A stretch of 64,000 nucleotides of DNA from Arenibacter certesii DSM 19833 (GTDB lineage: Bacteria; Bacteroidota; Bacteroidia; Flavobacteriales; Flavobacteriaceae), in assembly GCF_000429545.1 (NCBI RefSeq), contig NZ_AUCB01000005.1, forward strand, positions 124,001-188,000, given 5' to 3'. Within the stretch, counting starts at the first letter, position 1; each line of letters opens with the position of its first letter. The translations under genes were made by a program, and so were the position numbers. Under the pieces are notes generated by a model, which searched no databases, was not told the origin of the DNA, and saw nothing but the letters and a program-made list of their open reading frames with translations. Of the stretch, positions 20,781 through 30,552 are shown piece by piece.

Positions 20781-21605
20781 TTATTTCTTTCTACGTTCTA
20801 AAATATATTTGTTGGTACTCTTGGTCCTAGAACGGGTTCTATATCCTTTTGCAGGGATTCCGTTTCTAGACCTTGGATGCCCTCCAGAAGCTCTACCTTC
20901 ACCACCACCCATTGGGTGATCAACAGGGTTCATTGCTACTGGTCTTGTCCTTGGTCTTCTACCCAACCATCTACTTCTACCGGCTTTACCGGACACCAAC
21001 AATTGGTGATCATGGTTAGATACAGCACCTATAGTCGCCATACATTCAGATAAGATTAATCTTGTCTCCCCAGATGGTAACTTAATGGTTACGAATTTAC
21101 CATCCTTAGCCATTAACTGAGCAAAAGTTCCAGCACTTCTTGCCATAACGGCTCCTTGACCTGGACGCAATTCGATAGCTGAAATGATAGTTCCCAAAGG
21201 AATAGCCTTCAAAGGAAGCGCATTTCCTATCTCTGGCGCAACGTTAGCTCCAGAAACAATTTCTTGCCCAACCTGCAAACCACTTGGTGCAATAATATAT
21301 CTCTTTTCGCCATCTGCATAAGACAACAAGGCAATAAAGCCTGTTCTGTTAGGATCGTATTCAACTGACTCTACTTTAGCGACAACATCTTGTTTATCCC
21401 TTTTGAAATCAATTACACGATACCTTCTTTTATGACCTCCACCTTTTTGACGAATGGTCATCTTTCCTTGACTGTTTCTACCTCCCGACTTTTTGATCGG
21501 AGCAAGCAAGCTTTTCTCCGGCTTATCAGTAGTAATGGCGTCAAATCCATTAACTACTCTAAAACGCTGTCCTGGAGTGATTGGTTTTAATTTTCTAACT
21601 GACAT
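20781..21605 (-). CDS. rplB: 50S ribosomal protein L2
   Basis: Needed for subunit association and peptidyl-transferase activity. 274 residues with [22 protein letters not shown] near the N-terminus and the C-terminal [15 protein letters not shown], which carries the conserved His. In the S10 operon between rplW and rpsS. Confidence 0.98.
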   Translation of the reverse strand: MSVRKLKPITPGQRFRVVNGFDAITTDKPEKSLLAPIKKSGGRNSQGKMTIRQKGGGHKRRYRVIDFKRDKQDVVAKVESVEYDPNRTGFIALLSYADGEKRYIIAPSGLQVGQEIVSGANVAPEIGNALPLKAIPLGTIISAIELRPGQGAVMARSAGTFAQLMAKDGKFVTIKLPSGETRLILSECMATIGAVSNHDHQLLVSGKAGRSRWLGRRPRTRPVAMNPVDHPMGGGEGRASGGHPRSRNGIPAKGYRTRSRTKSTNKYILERRKK

Positions 21606-21614
21606 TTTTTGTCT

Positions 21615-21905
21615 TTATAGATTACTGTAAAAATCAATAATATCCCCTTCTGCAAGATCTACAATTGCCTTCTTATAGGCATTGGTCTTCCCGTGTTGAA
21701 CACCAGTCTTGGTGTAACGCGATTTGCGTGAGGGTCCATAATTCATTGTTCGAACTTTCTCAACTGTTACGCCATAAGTAGCCTCTACTGCTTCTTTGAC
21801 CTGTATCTTGTTAACCCTAGGATCTACAAGAAAACCATAGCGATTGTTCACTTCGCTTTCAGCTGTCATTTTTTCCGTAATAATTGGCTTTATTAACACA
21901 CTCAT
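21615..21905 (-). CDS. rplW: 50S ribosomal protein L23
   Basis: Exit-tunnel protein and trigger-factor anchor. 96 residues: LIKPIITEKMTAESEVNNRYGFLVD, VNKIQVKEAVEATYGVTVEKVRTMN. 3 nt after rplD. Confidence 0.97.
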   Translation of the reverse strand: MSVLIKPIITEKMTAESEVNNRYGFLVDPRVNKIQVKEAVEATYGVTVEKVRTMNYGPSRKSRYTKTGVQHGKTNAYKKAIVDLAEGDIIDFYSNL

Positions 21906-21908
21906 GGC

Positions 21909-22541
21909 CTACTTATTTGTTAAGTTAGTTTCGATTCCTTCCAAAGCACCTTCCAACAACACAACACTTCCTGCGTTTAATATTTTGTAAGTGCTTAGTT
22001 CTGAGCTAGTTATAACTTCAGAACCCTTTAAATTGCGTGAGGACAAATATACGTTATTATTCCTATCACCCAACACTATAAGCGACTTTTTCCCTTCCAA
22101 GCCCAAGGATTTCAACACATTAACGAATTCCTTAGTCTTTGGTGCTTCAAAATTAAAGTCCTCTACAACAACAATTGCGCTATCTTTAGCCTTAATACTG
22201 AAAGCAGATTTTCTCGCCAAACGCTTCAGGTTCTTGTTCAATTTCTGTTTGTAATCTTTAGGTCGTGGTCCAAAAATACGTCCACCCCCTCTAAAAACCG
22301 GAGACTTAATACTACCAGCACGAGCAGTACCAGTTCCTTTTTGTTTCTTTATCTTTCTCGTACTACCTGCAATCTCGGCACGCTCTTTAGATTTGTGCGT
22401 CCCTTGCCTTTGGTGTGCCAAATATTGTTTAACATCCAAATAAACAGCATGATTGTTCGGCTCTATTGCGAATACAGCATCGGAAAGTTCTACCTCCCTA
22501 CCTGTTTCTTTTCCCTTAATATCTAAAACTGCTACTTTCAT
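21909..22541 (-). CDS. rplD: 50S ribosomal protein L4
   Basis: Tunnel-constriction protein; in Enterobacteria also the S10-operon attenuator protein. 210 residues with [31 protein letters not shown] and [15 protein letters not shown]-like [18 protein letters not shown]. Its ATG shares one base with the rplC stop, so the two are translationally coupled. Relevant to the terminator-like hairpin upstream of rplC. Confidence 0.98.
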   Translation of the reverse strand: MKVAVLDIKGKETGREVELSDAVFAIEPNNHAVYLDVKQYLAHQRQGTHKSKERAEIAGSTRKIKKQKGTGTARAGSIKSPVFRGGGRIFGPRPKDYKQKLNKNLKRLARKSAFSIKAKDSAIVVVEDFNFEAPKTKEFVNVLKSLGLEGKKSLIVLGDRNNNVYLSSRNLKGSEVITSSELSTYKILNAGSVVLLEGALEGIETNLTNK

Positions 22542-23158
22542 TACTTCTGAATAGTTACGTAAGCGTTCTTATGTCCAGGAACACAACCTTTTACTACTAA
22601 AAGGTTCTTTTCTGGGACAATTTTCAATACTCTCAGGTTCTGAACGGTTACTTGATCGTTACCCATTCTACCTGCCATCTTCATTCCCTTAAATACTTTA
22701 GAAGGATCAGATGCAGCACCAATGGATCCCGGAGCTCTTAACCTGTTATGCTGACCGTGCGTTTGCTGACCAACACCACCGAAGCCATGTCTTTTAACAA
22801 CACCCTGAAAGCCTTTACCTTTAGATGTTCCTATAACATCCACAAATTCACCCTCTACAAATAGATCAACACCTAAAGTGTCCCCTAATTTAAATTCACC
22901 TTCCCAATCTCGGAATTCCATGACCTTTTTCTTAGGAGAAGCACCTGCTTTTTTAAAGTGACCTGTTGCCGCTTTGTTTGCACGTTTTTCTGCCTTGTCA
23001 TCGAAACCAAGCTGAAGGGCACTGTACCCGTCGACCTCTTCGGTTCTGACTTGGGTAATTACGCATGGCCCAGCTTCGATTACCGTACATGGAATGTTCT
23101 TTCCATTTTCGTCGAAGATGCTGGTCATACCTATTTTTCTACCTATTAACCCAGACAT
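22541..23158 (-). CDS. rplC: 50S ribosomal protein L3
   Basis: Peptidyl-transferase-centre assembly protein. 205 residues: [26 protein letters not shown] and [22 protein letters not shown] with the glutamine that is methylated in some bacteria. Preceded by a 160-nt leader with a terminator-like hairpin, so its level may be set by attenuation after rpsJ. Confidence 0.98.
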   Translation of the reverse strand: MSGLIGRKIGMTSIFDENGKNIPCTVIEAGPCVITQVRTEEVDGYSALQLGFDDKAEKRANKAATGHFKKAGASPKKKVMEFRDWEGEFKLGDTLGVDLFVEGEFVDVIGTSKGKGFQGVVKRHGFGGVGQQTHGQHNRLRAPGSIGAASDPSKVFKGMKMAGRMGNDQVTVQNLRVLKIVPEKNLLVVKGCVPGHKNAYVTIQK

Positions 23159-23203
23159 ATTTATAATTGATTATTAATTGATTACTACTCAAACTTTTTG
23201 ACA

Positions 23204-23235
23204 AAAAAACAGGGTCAAAAATAAATCGACCCTGA
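23204..23235 (-). terminator. Terminator/attenuator inside the S10 operon, between rpsJ and rplC
   Basis: Minus-strand hairpin CAGGGTC / GACCCTG (arms 23229-23235 and 23211-23217), 11-nt loop, followed directly by seven T. It is 46 nt before the rplC ATG and 84 nt past rpsJ. A second small hairpin (TTCACC / GGTGAA, about 23283-23299) lies just after the rpsJ stop. Read-through must occur for all S10-spc-alpha genes unless another promoter lies within 23160-23203, so this is either an attenuator or the true end of the str transcript. Confidence 0.7.
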
Positions 23236-23318
23236 TTTTATTTTTTTCTCCATCTTTCCTTCGCGAAACGCTCGGGACATGTAATTTCACCACTCTGGTG
23301 AAAAAAAGTTTTGCAAAG

Positions 23319-23624
23319 CTACACTTTTATCTCGACTTCTACACCACTTGGAAGCTCTAATTTCATTAAAGCATCAATAGTTTTCGAAGAAGAGCTATAA
23401 ATATCCAGTAAACGCTTATAAGAACTCAACTCAAATTGCTCTCTTGCTTTCTTATTAACGTGCGGTGAACGCAAAACTGTAAATATTTTTTTATGTGTTG
23501 GCAAAGGAATTGGACCAGTTACAACCGCTCCTGTAGTCTTTACCGTTTTTACGATCTTCTCGGCAGATTTATCTACCAAGTTGTGGTCGTACGATTTTAA
23601 TTTGATTCTAATTTTCTGACTCAT
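23319..23624 (-). CDS. rpsJ: 30S ribosomal protein S10
   Basis: Head protein, also the NusB partner in antitermination. 101 residues: [23 protein letters not shown] and the signature [26 protein letters not shown]. Here it is linked to fusA (11 nt) because tuf, usually between them, is absent. Confidence 0.98.
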   Translation of the reverse strand: MSQKIRIKLKSYDHNLVDKSAEKIVKTVKTTGAVVTGPIPLPTHKKIFTVLRSPHVNKKAREQFELSSYKRLLDIYSSSSKTIDALMKLELPSGVEVEIKV

Positions 23625-23635
23625 CTTAGTTAGAT

Positions 23636-25762
23636 TTAAGCGGTTATACCCTTAGCTTTTTTAATCACTTCCTCTGCAATATTGGAAGGCGTTTCAGCAT
23701 AGTGTGAAAACTCCATGGTAGAGGTTGCCCTACCAGAAGACAACGTTCTTAAAGAGGTTACATATCCAAACATCTCAGATAATGGCACCGTACCTTTAAC
23801 AACTTTTGCACCGGCCCTATCATCCATATTGGTAATAGTTCCTCTCCTTCGGTTAAGGTCACCTACAATATCCCCCATGTTCTCTTCAGGTGTTAACACC
23901 TCAATTTTCATGATTGGCTCCATCAATACGGCACGCGCAGCTTTTGCAGCAGCTTTATACCCAATTTTGGCAGCTAATTCAAAGGATAACGAATCGGAAT
24001 CCACAGCATGGAAAGAACCGTCACTTAACGTAACCTTCATACTATCCATTTCGAATCCAGCTAAAGGACCATTTTTCATAGCCTCTCTAAATCCTTTCTC
24101 TACAGATGGTATATATTCCTTAGGAATGTTACCTCCTTTAATATTGTTTTCAAACTCAAGACCATCTTTACCTTCTTCACCAGGTCCCATTGTAAATACA
24201 ATATCAGCAAACTTACCACGACCACCAGATTGTTTCTTATAAACCTCTCTGTGATTTGCCGTAGCAGTAAGTGCTTCTTTGTACTCTACTTGAGGCTCTC
24301 CTTGGTTTACATCAACCTTAAACTCACGCCTAAGTCGATCCACAATAACATCCAAGTGAAGCTCACCCATTCCAGAAACAATTGTCTGTCCTGATGCCTC
24401 ATCAGTCTTAACCTGGAAAGTTGGATCCTCTTCGGCCAACTTAGCCAATGCCATTCCTAATTTATCAACATCCGCCTTAGTTCTTGGTTCCACTGCGATA
24501 CCGATAACGGGATCCGGGAAATCCATACTCTCTAAAACAATAGGATGCTTTTCAGCAGACATGGTATCACCAGTCTTAATATCTTTAAATCCAACCGCAG
24601 CACCAATATCACCAGCCTCGATAAAATCGATAGCATTTTGCTTATTGGAGTGCATTTGATAAATTCTTGATATACGTTCTTTTTTTCCAGAACGATTGTT
24701 CAAAATGTACGAACCAGCATCCAAACGACCAGAGTACACTCTGAAGAAAGCTAAACGACCAACAAACGGATCTGTCGCTATTTTAAACGCTAAAGCAGCA
24801 AATGGCTCCTTCACGTCTGGCTTACGCTTTTCTTCTACTCCAGTATCTGGATTAACACCAACTATACCTTCTTTGTCCATTGGCGAAGGCAAGTATCTAC
24901 ATACCGCATCCAACAAGAACTGAACACCTTTATTTTTAAATGAAGAACCACATACCATTGGGATAATGCTCATATCCATAACGGCAGCTCTCAAAGCAGT
25001 GTGCACCTCATCTTCTGAAATTGAATCCTCATCTTCGAAAAACTTCTCCATTAAGGTCTCGTCATATTCAGCAACCGCTTCAATAAGCTTTGCTCTATAC
25101 TCCCTAACCTCATCTACCATATCAGCAGGAATTTCTACTACGTCGAATGTAGAACCAAAATTCTCATCATGCCATACAATAGCTCTATTCTTCACAAGAT
25201 CAACGATACCTTTAAAATCGTTTTCGTCACCAATAGGCAAAACAATTGGCACCGCATTGGACCCCAACATCTCTTTAACCTGATTGTTAACGTTGATAAA
25301 GTTAGCCCCTTGACGGTCCATTTTATTCACAAAACCGATACGCGGTACTTTATAGTTATCGGCCAATCTCCAGTTAGTCTCAGATTGTGGCTCAACACCA
25401 TCAACTGCGCTAAAAAGAAACACCAAGCCATCAAGAACCCTTAACGAACGGTTAACCTCAACAGTGAAATCTACGTGACCAGGAGTATCAATAATGTTAA
25501 AATGGTAGGACTGCGTATCCTCTAAAGGCTCACCATTTTCCATTGGAAAACGCCAATCACAAGTAGTTGCAGCAGAGGTTATCGTAATACCTCTTTCCTG
25601 CTCCTGCTCCATCCAGTCCATGGTTGCAGAACCCTCGTGAGTTTCTCCCAGTTTATGGTTAACTCCCGTATAAAAAAGAATTCTTTCGGTAGTTGTTGTT
25701 TTTCCAGCATCAATATGCGCTGCAATACCTATATTCCTTGTTAATTTTAAATCTCTTGCCAT
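23636..25762 (-). CDS. fusA: Elongation factor G
   Basis: GTPase that drives translocation and, with RRF, ribosome recycling. 708 residues, five-domain architecture. G-motifs: [14 protein letters not shown] (P-loop), [11 protein letters not shown] (switch I), [16 protein letters not shown]; domain IV around residues 485-610, domain V with [19 protein letters not shown]. Located between rpsG and rpsJ in the str operon. Confidence 0.98.
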   Translation of the reverse strand: MARDLKLTRNIGIAAHIDAGKTTTTERILFYTGVNHKLGETHEGSATMDWMEQEQERGITITSAATTCDWRFPMENGEPLEDTQSYHFNIIDTPGHVDFTVEVNRSLRVLDGLVFLFSAVDGVEPQSETNWRLADNYKVPRIGFVNKMDRQGANFINVNNQVKEMLGSNAVPIVLPIGDENDFKGIVDLVKNRAIVWHDENFGSTFDVVEIPADMVDEVREYRAKLIEAVAEYDETLMEKFFEDEDSISEDEVHTALRAAVMDMSIIPMVCGSSFKNKGVQFLLDAVCRYLPSPMDKEGIVGVNPDTGVEEKRKPDVKEPFAALAFKIATDPFVGRLAFFRVYSGRLDAGSYILNNRSGKKERISRIYQMHSNKQNAIDFIEAGDIGAAVGFKDIKTGDTMSAEKHPIVLESMDFPDPVIGIAVEPRTKADVDKLGMALAKLAEEDPTFQVKTDEASGQTIVSGMGELHLDVIVDRLRREFKVDVNQGEPQVEYKEALTATANHREVYKKQSGGRGKFADIVFTMGPGEEGKDGLEFENNIKGGNIPKEYIPSVEKGFREAMKNGPLAGFEMDSMKVTLSDGSFHAVDSDSLSFELAAKIGYKAAAKAARAVLMEPIMKIEVLTPEENMGDIVGDLNRRRGTITNMDDRAGAKVVKGTVPLSEMFGYVTSLRTLSSGRATSTMEFSHYAETPSNIAEEVIKKAKGITA

Positions 25763-25771
25763 TTGCTCTTT

Positions 25772-26248
25772 TTAAAATCTGAAGTGGGAGAAAGCTTTAT
25801 TTGCTTCGGCCATTTTATGAGTATCCATCCTCTTCTTAACCGCAGCACCCTCTTCCTTGGCAGCCGCTAAAATTTCGGAAGCCAACTTCAAAGACATTGC
25901 TTTTTCGTTTCTTTTTCTTGAATAACTAATAAGCCACTTCATAGCCGTTGAAATCTTACGATCCGGCCTAATTTGCATTGGGATCTGAAAGGTTGCCCCT
26001 CCAACTCTCCTACTCCTAACCTCTACGTGGGGCATTACATTAGATAATGCATCTTTCCACAACTCCAAGGCTGTTTTCTCCTCGTCGGTCTTTTTTTCCT
26101 CTACGATATCAATTGCGTCATAGAACACCTTAAAGGCTGTTGATTTTTTACCGTCCCACATCATCATGTTCACAAAACGTGTCACCAACTGGTCGTTAAA
26201 CCTCGGATCCGGTAAAAGTGGCCTCTTTTTTGCCTGCTTTTTTCTCAT
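25772..26248 (-). CDS. rpsG: 30S ribosomal protein S7
   Basis: Head-assembly initiator contacting mRNA and E-site tRNA. 158 residues: [45 protein letters not shown], and C-terminal [13 protein letters not shown]. In the str operon 38 nt after rpsL. Confidence 0.98.
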   Translation of the reverse strand: MRKKQAKKRPLLPDPRFNDQLVTRFVNMMMWDGKKSTAFKVFYDAIDIVEEKKTDEEKTALELWKDALSNVMPHVEVRSRRVGGATFQIPMQIRPDRKISTAMKWLISYSRKRNEKAMSLKLASEILAAAKEEGAAVKKRMDTHKMAEANKAFSHFRF

Positions 26249-26286
26249 TTCTTCTCATTTAATTGTTTGGATAGGAAATACCTATC

Positions 26287-26661
26287 TTACTTCTTAGGGC
26301 GTTTTGCACCGTACTTAGACCTACGTTGAGCTCTTCCAGCAACACCTGCTGTATCCAAAGCACCTCTAACGATGTGATATCTAACTCCTGGCAAATCTTT
26401 TACCCTTCCGCCCCTTACTAATACTATCGAGTGCTCTTGTAAATTGTGCCCTTCTCCAGGTATGTAAGCGTTTACTTCTTTTCCGTTAGTCAACCTAACC
26501 CTTGCAACTTTACGCATTGCGGAGTTTGGTTTTTTCGGAGTAGTAGTATAAACACGAGTACAAACACCTCTTCTCTGAGGGCACGAATCCAAAGCAACCG
26601 ATTTACTCTTCTTAGTAATAGAGACTCTTCCTTTTCGTACTAATTGTGAAATTGTTGGCAT
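26287..26661 (-). CDS. rpsL: 30S ribosomal protein S12
   Basis: Decoding-centre protein. 124 residues with [24 protein letters not shown] and [18 protein letters not shown]; both lysines that commonly mutate to streptomycin resistance (in PKKPNSA and in RVKDLPG) are wild type. First gene of the whole leftward ribosomal run, with a good promoter 46 nt upstream. Confidence 0.98.
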   Translation of the reverse strand: MPTISQLVRKGRVSITKKSKSVALDSCPQRRGVCTRVYTTTPKKPNSAMRKVARVRLTNGKEVNAYIPGEGHNLQEHSIVLVRGGRVKDLPGVRYHIVRGALDTAGVAGRAQRRSKYGAKRPKK

Positions 26662-26706
26662 ACTGTATATGTATAATAAAACTTAACCCTCCTTTTTAAG
26701 GGCTGG

Positions 26707-26736
26707 CAAATGTAAGGATAATCCATAATAATTCAA
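26707..26736 (-). promoter_or_regulatory. Bacteroidota-type promoter for the str operon
   Basis: Minus strand: TTG at 26734-26736, 19-nt spacer, TACATTTG at 26707-26714. This matches the Bacteroidota sigma-A consensus (TTG, about 19 nt, TAnnTTTG) at the ideal spacing. A purine-rich AGGAGGG is found downstream in the leader, about 25 nt from the rpsL ATG. Confidence 0.65.
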
Positions 26737-27336
26737 ATCATACGAGGATTTTTTTTCATTTTTTTTTGAATATCAAGCTTTTGCATATAAAATGACCCTT
26801 CAGAAGGGTCATAGCAGCTGATAAATATAAAATAACTTTAAGCCCTTTTCTCAGGTATACAATTGCATAATACAACAACTATACTTACCTTAAACTATCT
26901 TATAAACTCTAAAAATGTTACCCCATCGCCTAATTCAATCTTCACAACTTTACTTTATAAGGTATCTTCTAACATAAAAGATTTCTTATCCATATATAAC
27001 GGTATAAGAAAATTTTTCCCCCTATAGCAGCACTTTTAATTTTGCAGATCCAAAAATAAAACCTCCCTAACCTTAAAATCATCAAAATCACCTATCAAGT
27101 CCATATAATTTAATAAACGCTTCAATTAGAACAACAAAACAGCAATAAACCTTGGACCATCTTGAAATCAAAACTACTGTACAGACCATAATCTCAATGA
27201 CAGAGTTAGGTTTCACTTACCAAAACTGGATTTCATTGCACTTCCATCAAGACAACTGAATATTTATTGAATTTAATTTTTTTTATAAGTGTTTATTTTG
27301 GATTTTTACAATCAACTAATTCAAACAATAAAAAAA
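26737..27336. other. Divergent intergenic region between the str operon and susC, no gene seen
   Basis: About 600 nt with no credible ORF, tRNA or known RNA. Contents: a hairpin at 26792-26812, AT-rich filler, and the susC leader just before 27337. No clean TAnnTTTG element is found for susC; TTTATTTTG at about 27290 is a near match that would give a leader of about 40 nt. Confidence 0.4.
26792..26812 (-). terminator. Hairpin with T-tract upstream of the str promoter
   Basis: ATGACCCTT / AAGGGTCAT arms with a three-base loop, followed on the minus strand by TTTTATATG. It resembles a short terminator for leftward transcription entering from the gene-free divergent region, or an insulator before the str promoter. 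No source transcript can be named. Confidence 0.4.
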
Positions 27337-30300
27337 ATGAAAACAAAACTAAAGGGAATTCTGACGCTATTTCTGGTGTTGGCGGTCCATTTTGCGTTTG
27401 CACAGGACAAAACGATTTCAGGAACAGTTACGGATCAAGATGGTTTTCCACTTCCTGGAGTAAACATCTTAGTGAAAGGAACCACTAATGGCACACAGAC
27501 AGATTTTGATGGAAATTATACCATTGCGGGCCAAGTGGGCCAAAACTTAGTATTCACTTACATTGGACAAACAACTGTTACGAGACCAATTGGGTCTGGA
27601 AACAGGATTGATGTTGAAATGGCAGAGGATGCACAAGCATTGGAAGAGGTAGTTGTGACTGCGTTGGGGATATCTAGGGAGAAAAAATCCTTAGGATATT
27701 CTACGCAAGAAGTATCTGGAGATCAATTAGCGGAGACTAGAAACTCTAATGCTTTAAACTCTCTTAGCGGTAAAGTTGCTGGTGTTCAAGTTTCCAATTC
27801 TACTGGTTCCTTGGGAGGTTCCTCTAGGATCTTAATAAGGGGAGCTGGATCTATCACTCAGGAAAACAAGCCACTGATCGTGGTAGACGGAATTCCGTTG
27901 GACAACAGTAACTACAACACAACCGATACGCAAACAGGTGGTGGTGGTAGGGATTATGGCGACGCAGCAGCAGACATAAATCCAGACGATATTGCAAGTA
28001 TGAACGTACTTAAAGGTGGGGCTGCGGCTGCACTATATGGGTCTAGGGCCAGTAATGGAGTAATCTTGATCACAACAAAATCTGGAAAAAAAGGTAGAGC
28101 TGAAGTAACTGTAAACTCAGGTGTTTCTTTCGAACGCGTAAATACTCTCCCAAAAATACAGAAGCTTTACGGTGGTGGTGCAGGAGACGCTGAAACTATT
28201 GAACAGTCCGGTTTTGGACAAGCTACGATTAACGGTACTACATATGATGTAGCAGATTATGGAACGGACGAATCTTGGGGTCCAAAATATGGTTCCGACA
28301 GACTTGTTTTGCATTGGGACGCATTTGACCCAGAGTTTTCATCAGACTATTTAAAGCCAAGACCATGGGTGTACCCAAACAATGACAAAGACGATTTCTT
28401 TAATACAGGTTTCTCTGTAAATAATGGAGTATCTTTTTCGCAAGGCACAGAAAAAGGAACCATTAGACTATCGCTTAATAACACTCAAACAAAAGGTATT
28501 GTACCTAACTCCAGTCTTGACAAAACTTCAGTTAGTTTTAATGGTACTTCTCAATTATCCGATAAGTTAAAAATAGATGCTTCTGTAAATTTCACTGTAA
28601 CCGATGGATTCAATAGACCAGCTTCTGGTTATACTGGCGAAGGCGTTATTCAGCAAATGTATCAATTTGGACAAACTCAACTTGATTATGAAAGGCTAAA
28701 GAAATACAAATTAGCAGATGGAACACAGAGATCTTGGAACAGAGTTTCCGCATTGGATGGAAGTGTACGTTATTCCGATAACCCATACTGGACCTTATAT
28801 GAAAATACGGCAGAAGACAAAAGAACAAGATGGTACGGAAGCCTTGGCGCCACTTACAACCTAACCGATGATCTTTATGTTGTAGGTAAAATATATGGAG
28901 ATACGTATGATTTCAGAATCAACAGCCGCCGCGCTGTAGGCTCGCAAGATCAGCCGTTCTACACTGAAATAGATAGGGATTTTCAAGAATTGAACTATGA
29001 AGGACGTCTTCATTTCGACAAAAACCTTTTTGACAATAAACTAAGTGTAAATTCTTTTGTTGGGCTAAACAGAAGGGACAATGAATTCCACAGAATTACA
29101 GGAGAAACCTCAGGTGGACTTGTAGTTCCAGGTCTTTATAATTTAAGCAATTCCAAAGATCCGGCGCAAGTAACGGAATTTGATTCTAGAAAGCAGGTTA
29201 ACAGCTTATACGGTTCCGTTTCCTTAGGATATGACAATTTTGCTTATCTGACAGTTACCGGTAGAAACGACTGGTCTTCTACTTTGCCTGCAAACAACAA
29301 CTCTTATTTTTACCCATCGGTAAGTGGTAGCCTTGTGTTTTCACAATTAATTGATGCACCATGGATGTCTTTCGGAAAACTTAGAGGGGGTTACGCAGAA
29401 GTAGGTAGTGACACCGACCCCTATCAATTGGCAAACACGTACGGGGGAAGCATTCCCTTTTTAGGCGATGTTCCTTTTGATTTAGGCAACGTAAACAGAA
29501 ACCCAAACTTATTACCAGAGCTTAAACAGACCTGGGAAGTAGGTCTTGAAATGGCGTTTTTTAGAAACCGACTTAGTTTCGATTTCACCTATTATAATGA
29601 AGAAACTAGTGACCTTATTACCCCTGTACAAATTGACCCTTCCTCTGGCTTCACCTCTAGGTTCACCAATGCTGGAAAATTACAAAATAAAGGTATAGAG
29701 GCATTAGTAAGCATAACTCCCATACAAACAGAAGACTATAGCTGGGACTTTAATTGGAACTTTGCCAAGAACGATAACAAGCTACTTGAAATTGTAGAAG
29801 GAGTAGAAACGTTGCAGATTGGAAGATTCCCATTTAACTCCGTAACCGTTAATGCAGTAGTAGGGCAACCTTATGGCATTATCCGAGGTACAAATTATGT
29901 GTTTGACGACCAAGGGAACAAAGTTGTAAACTCCAATGGTAGCTACGCAGAAACTCAGAACGTTGAAAATCTAGGATCTGTTCTGCCAGATTATAATATG
30001 GGCTTTAGAAACAGCCTTACATACAAAAACCTCAGTTTTGGGTTTTTGATCGATGTTCAGAAAGGCGGTAAATATAGATCATTGACTAATTTATGGGGCA
30101 TGTATTCTGGTATATTGGAGGAAACTGCAGCTAATAATATTAGAGAAGAAGGAATTGTTCTTCCAGGAGTAACAGGAACCGTAACGTACAGCGAAGATGG
30201 TAGCAGCTATACTGTAACCAATACCGCACCAAATAACCAAGTAATCCCAGCACAACAGTATGGTTCGGATTTCTATTTTGGGAATGATGCACAGAACGTT

Positions 30301-30546
30301 TTTAATGCGGACTATGTTAAGCTAAGAGAAATCACAATGGGATACAAGCTTCCTAAAAAATGGCTTGGGGAAAAAGCCGATGTTACTATAACAGCATTTG
30401 GTAGAAACCTGTTCGTTTGGGGTCTGGACAATGATAACTTCGATCCGGAAGTTGCTACTTCAGGAAGTGGAAATATTCAGGGATCAGAAGGTGGATCTCT
30501 TCCTTCTACTCAGAGTTATGGTTTAAACGTACAATTAAAATTCTAA
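27337..30546 (+). CDS. SusC/RagA family TonB-dependent outer-membrane transporter
   Basis: Outer-membrane beta-barrel that imports oligomeric nutrients with a SusD lipoprotein and TonB energy. 1069 residues from the ATG at 27337 (an upstream in-frame codon at 27289 is rejected; the ATG opens directly on a signal peptide, MKTKLKGILTLFLVLAVHFA, cleaved after FAQ). Order: carboxypeptidase-like domain (about 22-105, ISGTVTDQDGFPLPGVNI), plug domain (115-245, ALEEVVVTALG, IRGAGS, PLIVVDGIP), then a C-terminal barrel ending LNVQLKF. SusD partner starts 6 nt downstream. No glycanase or peptidase genes adjoin, so the substrate is unknown. Confidence 0.95.
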   Translation: MKTKLKGILTLFLVLAVHFAFAQDKTISGTVTDQDGFPLPGVNILVKGTTNGTQTDFDGNYTIAGQVGQNLVFTYIGQTTVTRPIGSGNRIDVEMAEDAQALEEVVVTALGISREKKSLGYSTQEVSGDQLAETRNSNALNSLSGKVAGVQVSNSTGSLGGSSRILIRGAGSITQENKPLIVVDGIPLDNSNYNTTDTQTGGGGRDYGDAAADINPDDIASMNVLKGGAAAALYGSRASNGVILITTKSGKKGRAEVTVNSGVSFERVNTLPKIQKLYGGGAGDAETIEQSGFGQATINGTTYDVADYGTDESWGPKYGSDRLVLHWDAFDPEFSSDYLKPRPWVYPNNDKDDFFNTGFSVNNGVSFSQGTEKGTIRLSLNNTQTKGIVPNSSLDKTSVSFNGTSQLSDKLKIDASVNFTVTDGFNRPASGYTGEGVIQQMYQFGQTQLDYERLKKYKLADGTQRSWNRVSALDGSVRYSDNPYWTLYENTAEDKRTRWYGSLGATYNLTDDLYVVGKIYGDTYDFRINSRRAVGSQDQPFYTEIDRDFQELNYEGRLHFDKNLFDNKLSVNSFVGLNRRDNEFHRITGETSGGLVVPGLYNLSNSKDPAQVTEFDSRKQVNSLYGSVSLGYDNFAYLTVTGRNDWSSTLPANNNSYFYPSVSGSLVFSQLIDAPWMSFGKLRGGYAEVGSDTDPYQLANTYGGSIPFLGDVPFDLGNVNRNPNLLPELKQTWEVGLEMAFFRNRLSFDFTYYNEETSDLITPVQIDPSSGFTSRFTNAGKLQNKGIEALVSITPIQTEDYSWDFNWNFAKNDNKLLEIVEGVETLQIGRFPFNSVTVNAVVGQPYGIIRGTNYVFDDQGNKVVNSNGSYAETQNVENLGSVLPDYNMGFRNSLTYKNLSFGFLIDVQKGGKYRSLTNLWGMYSGILEETAANNIREEGIVLPGVTGTVTYSEDGSSYTVTNTAPNNQVIPAQQYGSDFYFGNDAQNVFNADYVKLREITMGYKLPKKWLGEKADVTITAFGRNLFVWGLDNDNFDPEVATSGSGNIQGSEGGSLPSTQSYGLNVQLKF

Positions 30547-30552
30547 GAAAAA

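Noticed and set aside
23715-24242. 175-residue open frame opposite fusA
   Set aside because: Antisense to a highly conserved gene with low-bias codons; shadow ORF.
26815-27250. tRNA or small structured RNA in the divergent region
   Set aside because: No cloverleaf or CCA end could be drawn by eye; only an isolated hairpin.
27289-27336. Upstream extension of the first susC
   Set aside because: The ATG at 27337 opens on a textbook signal peptide, while the extension would bury it.
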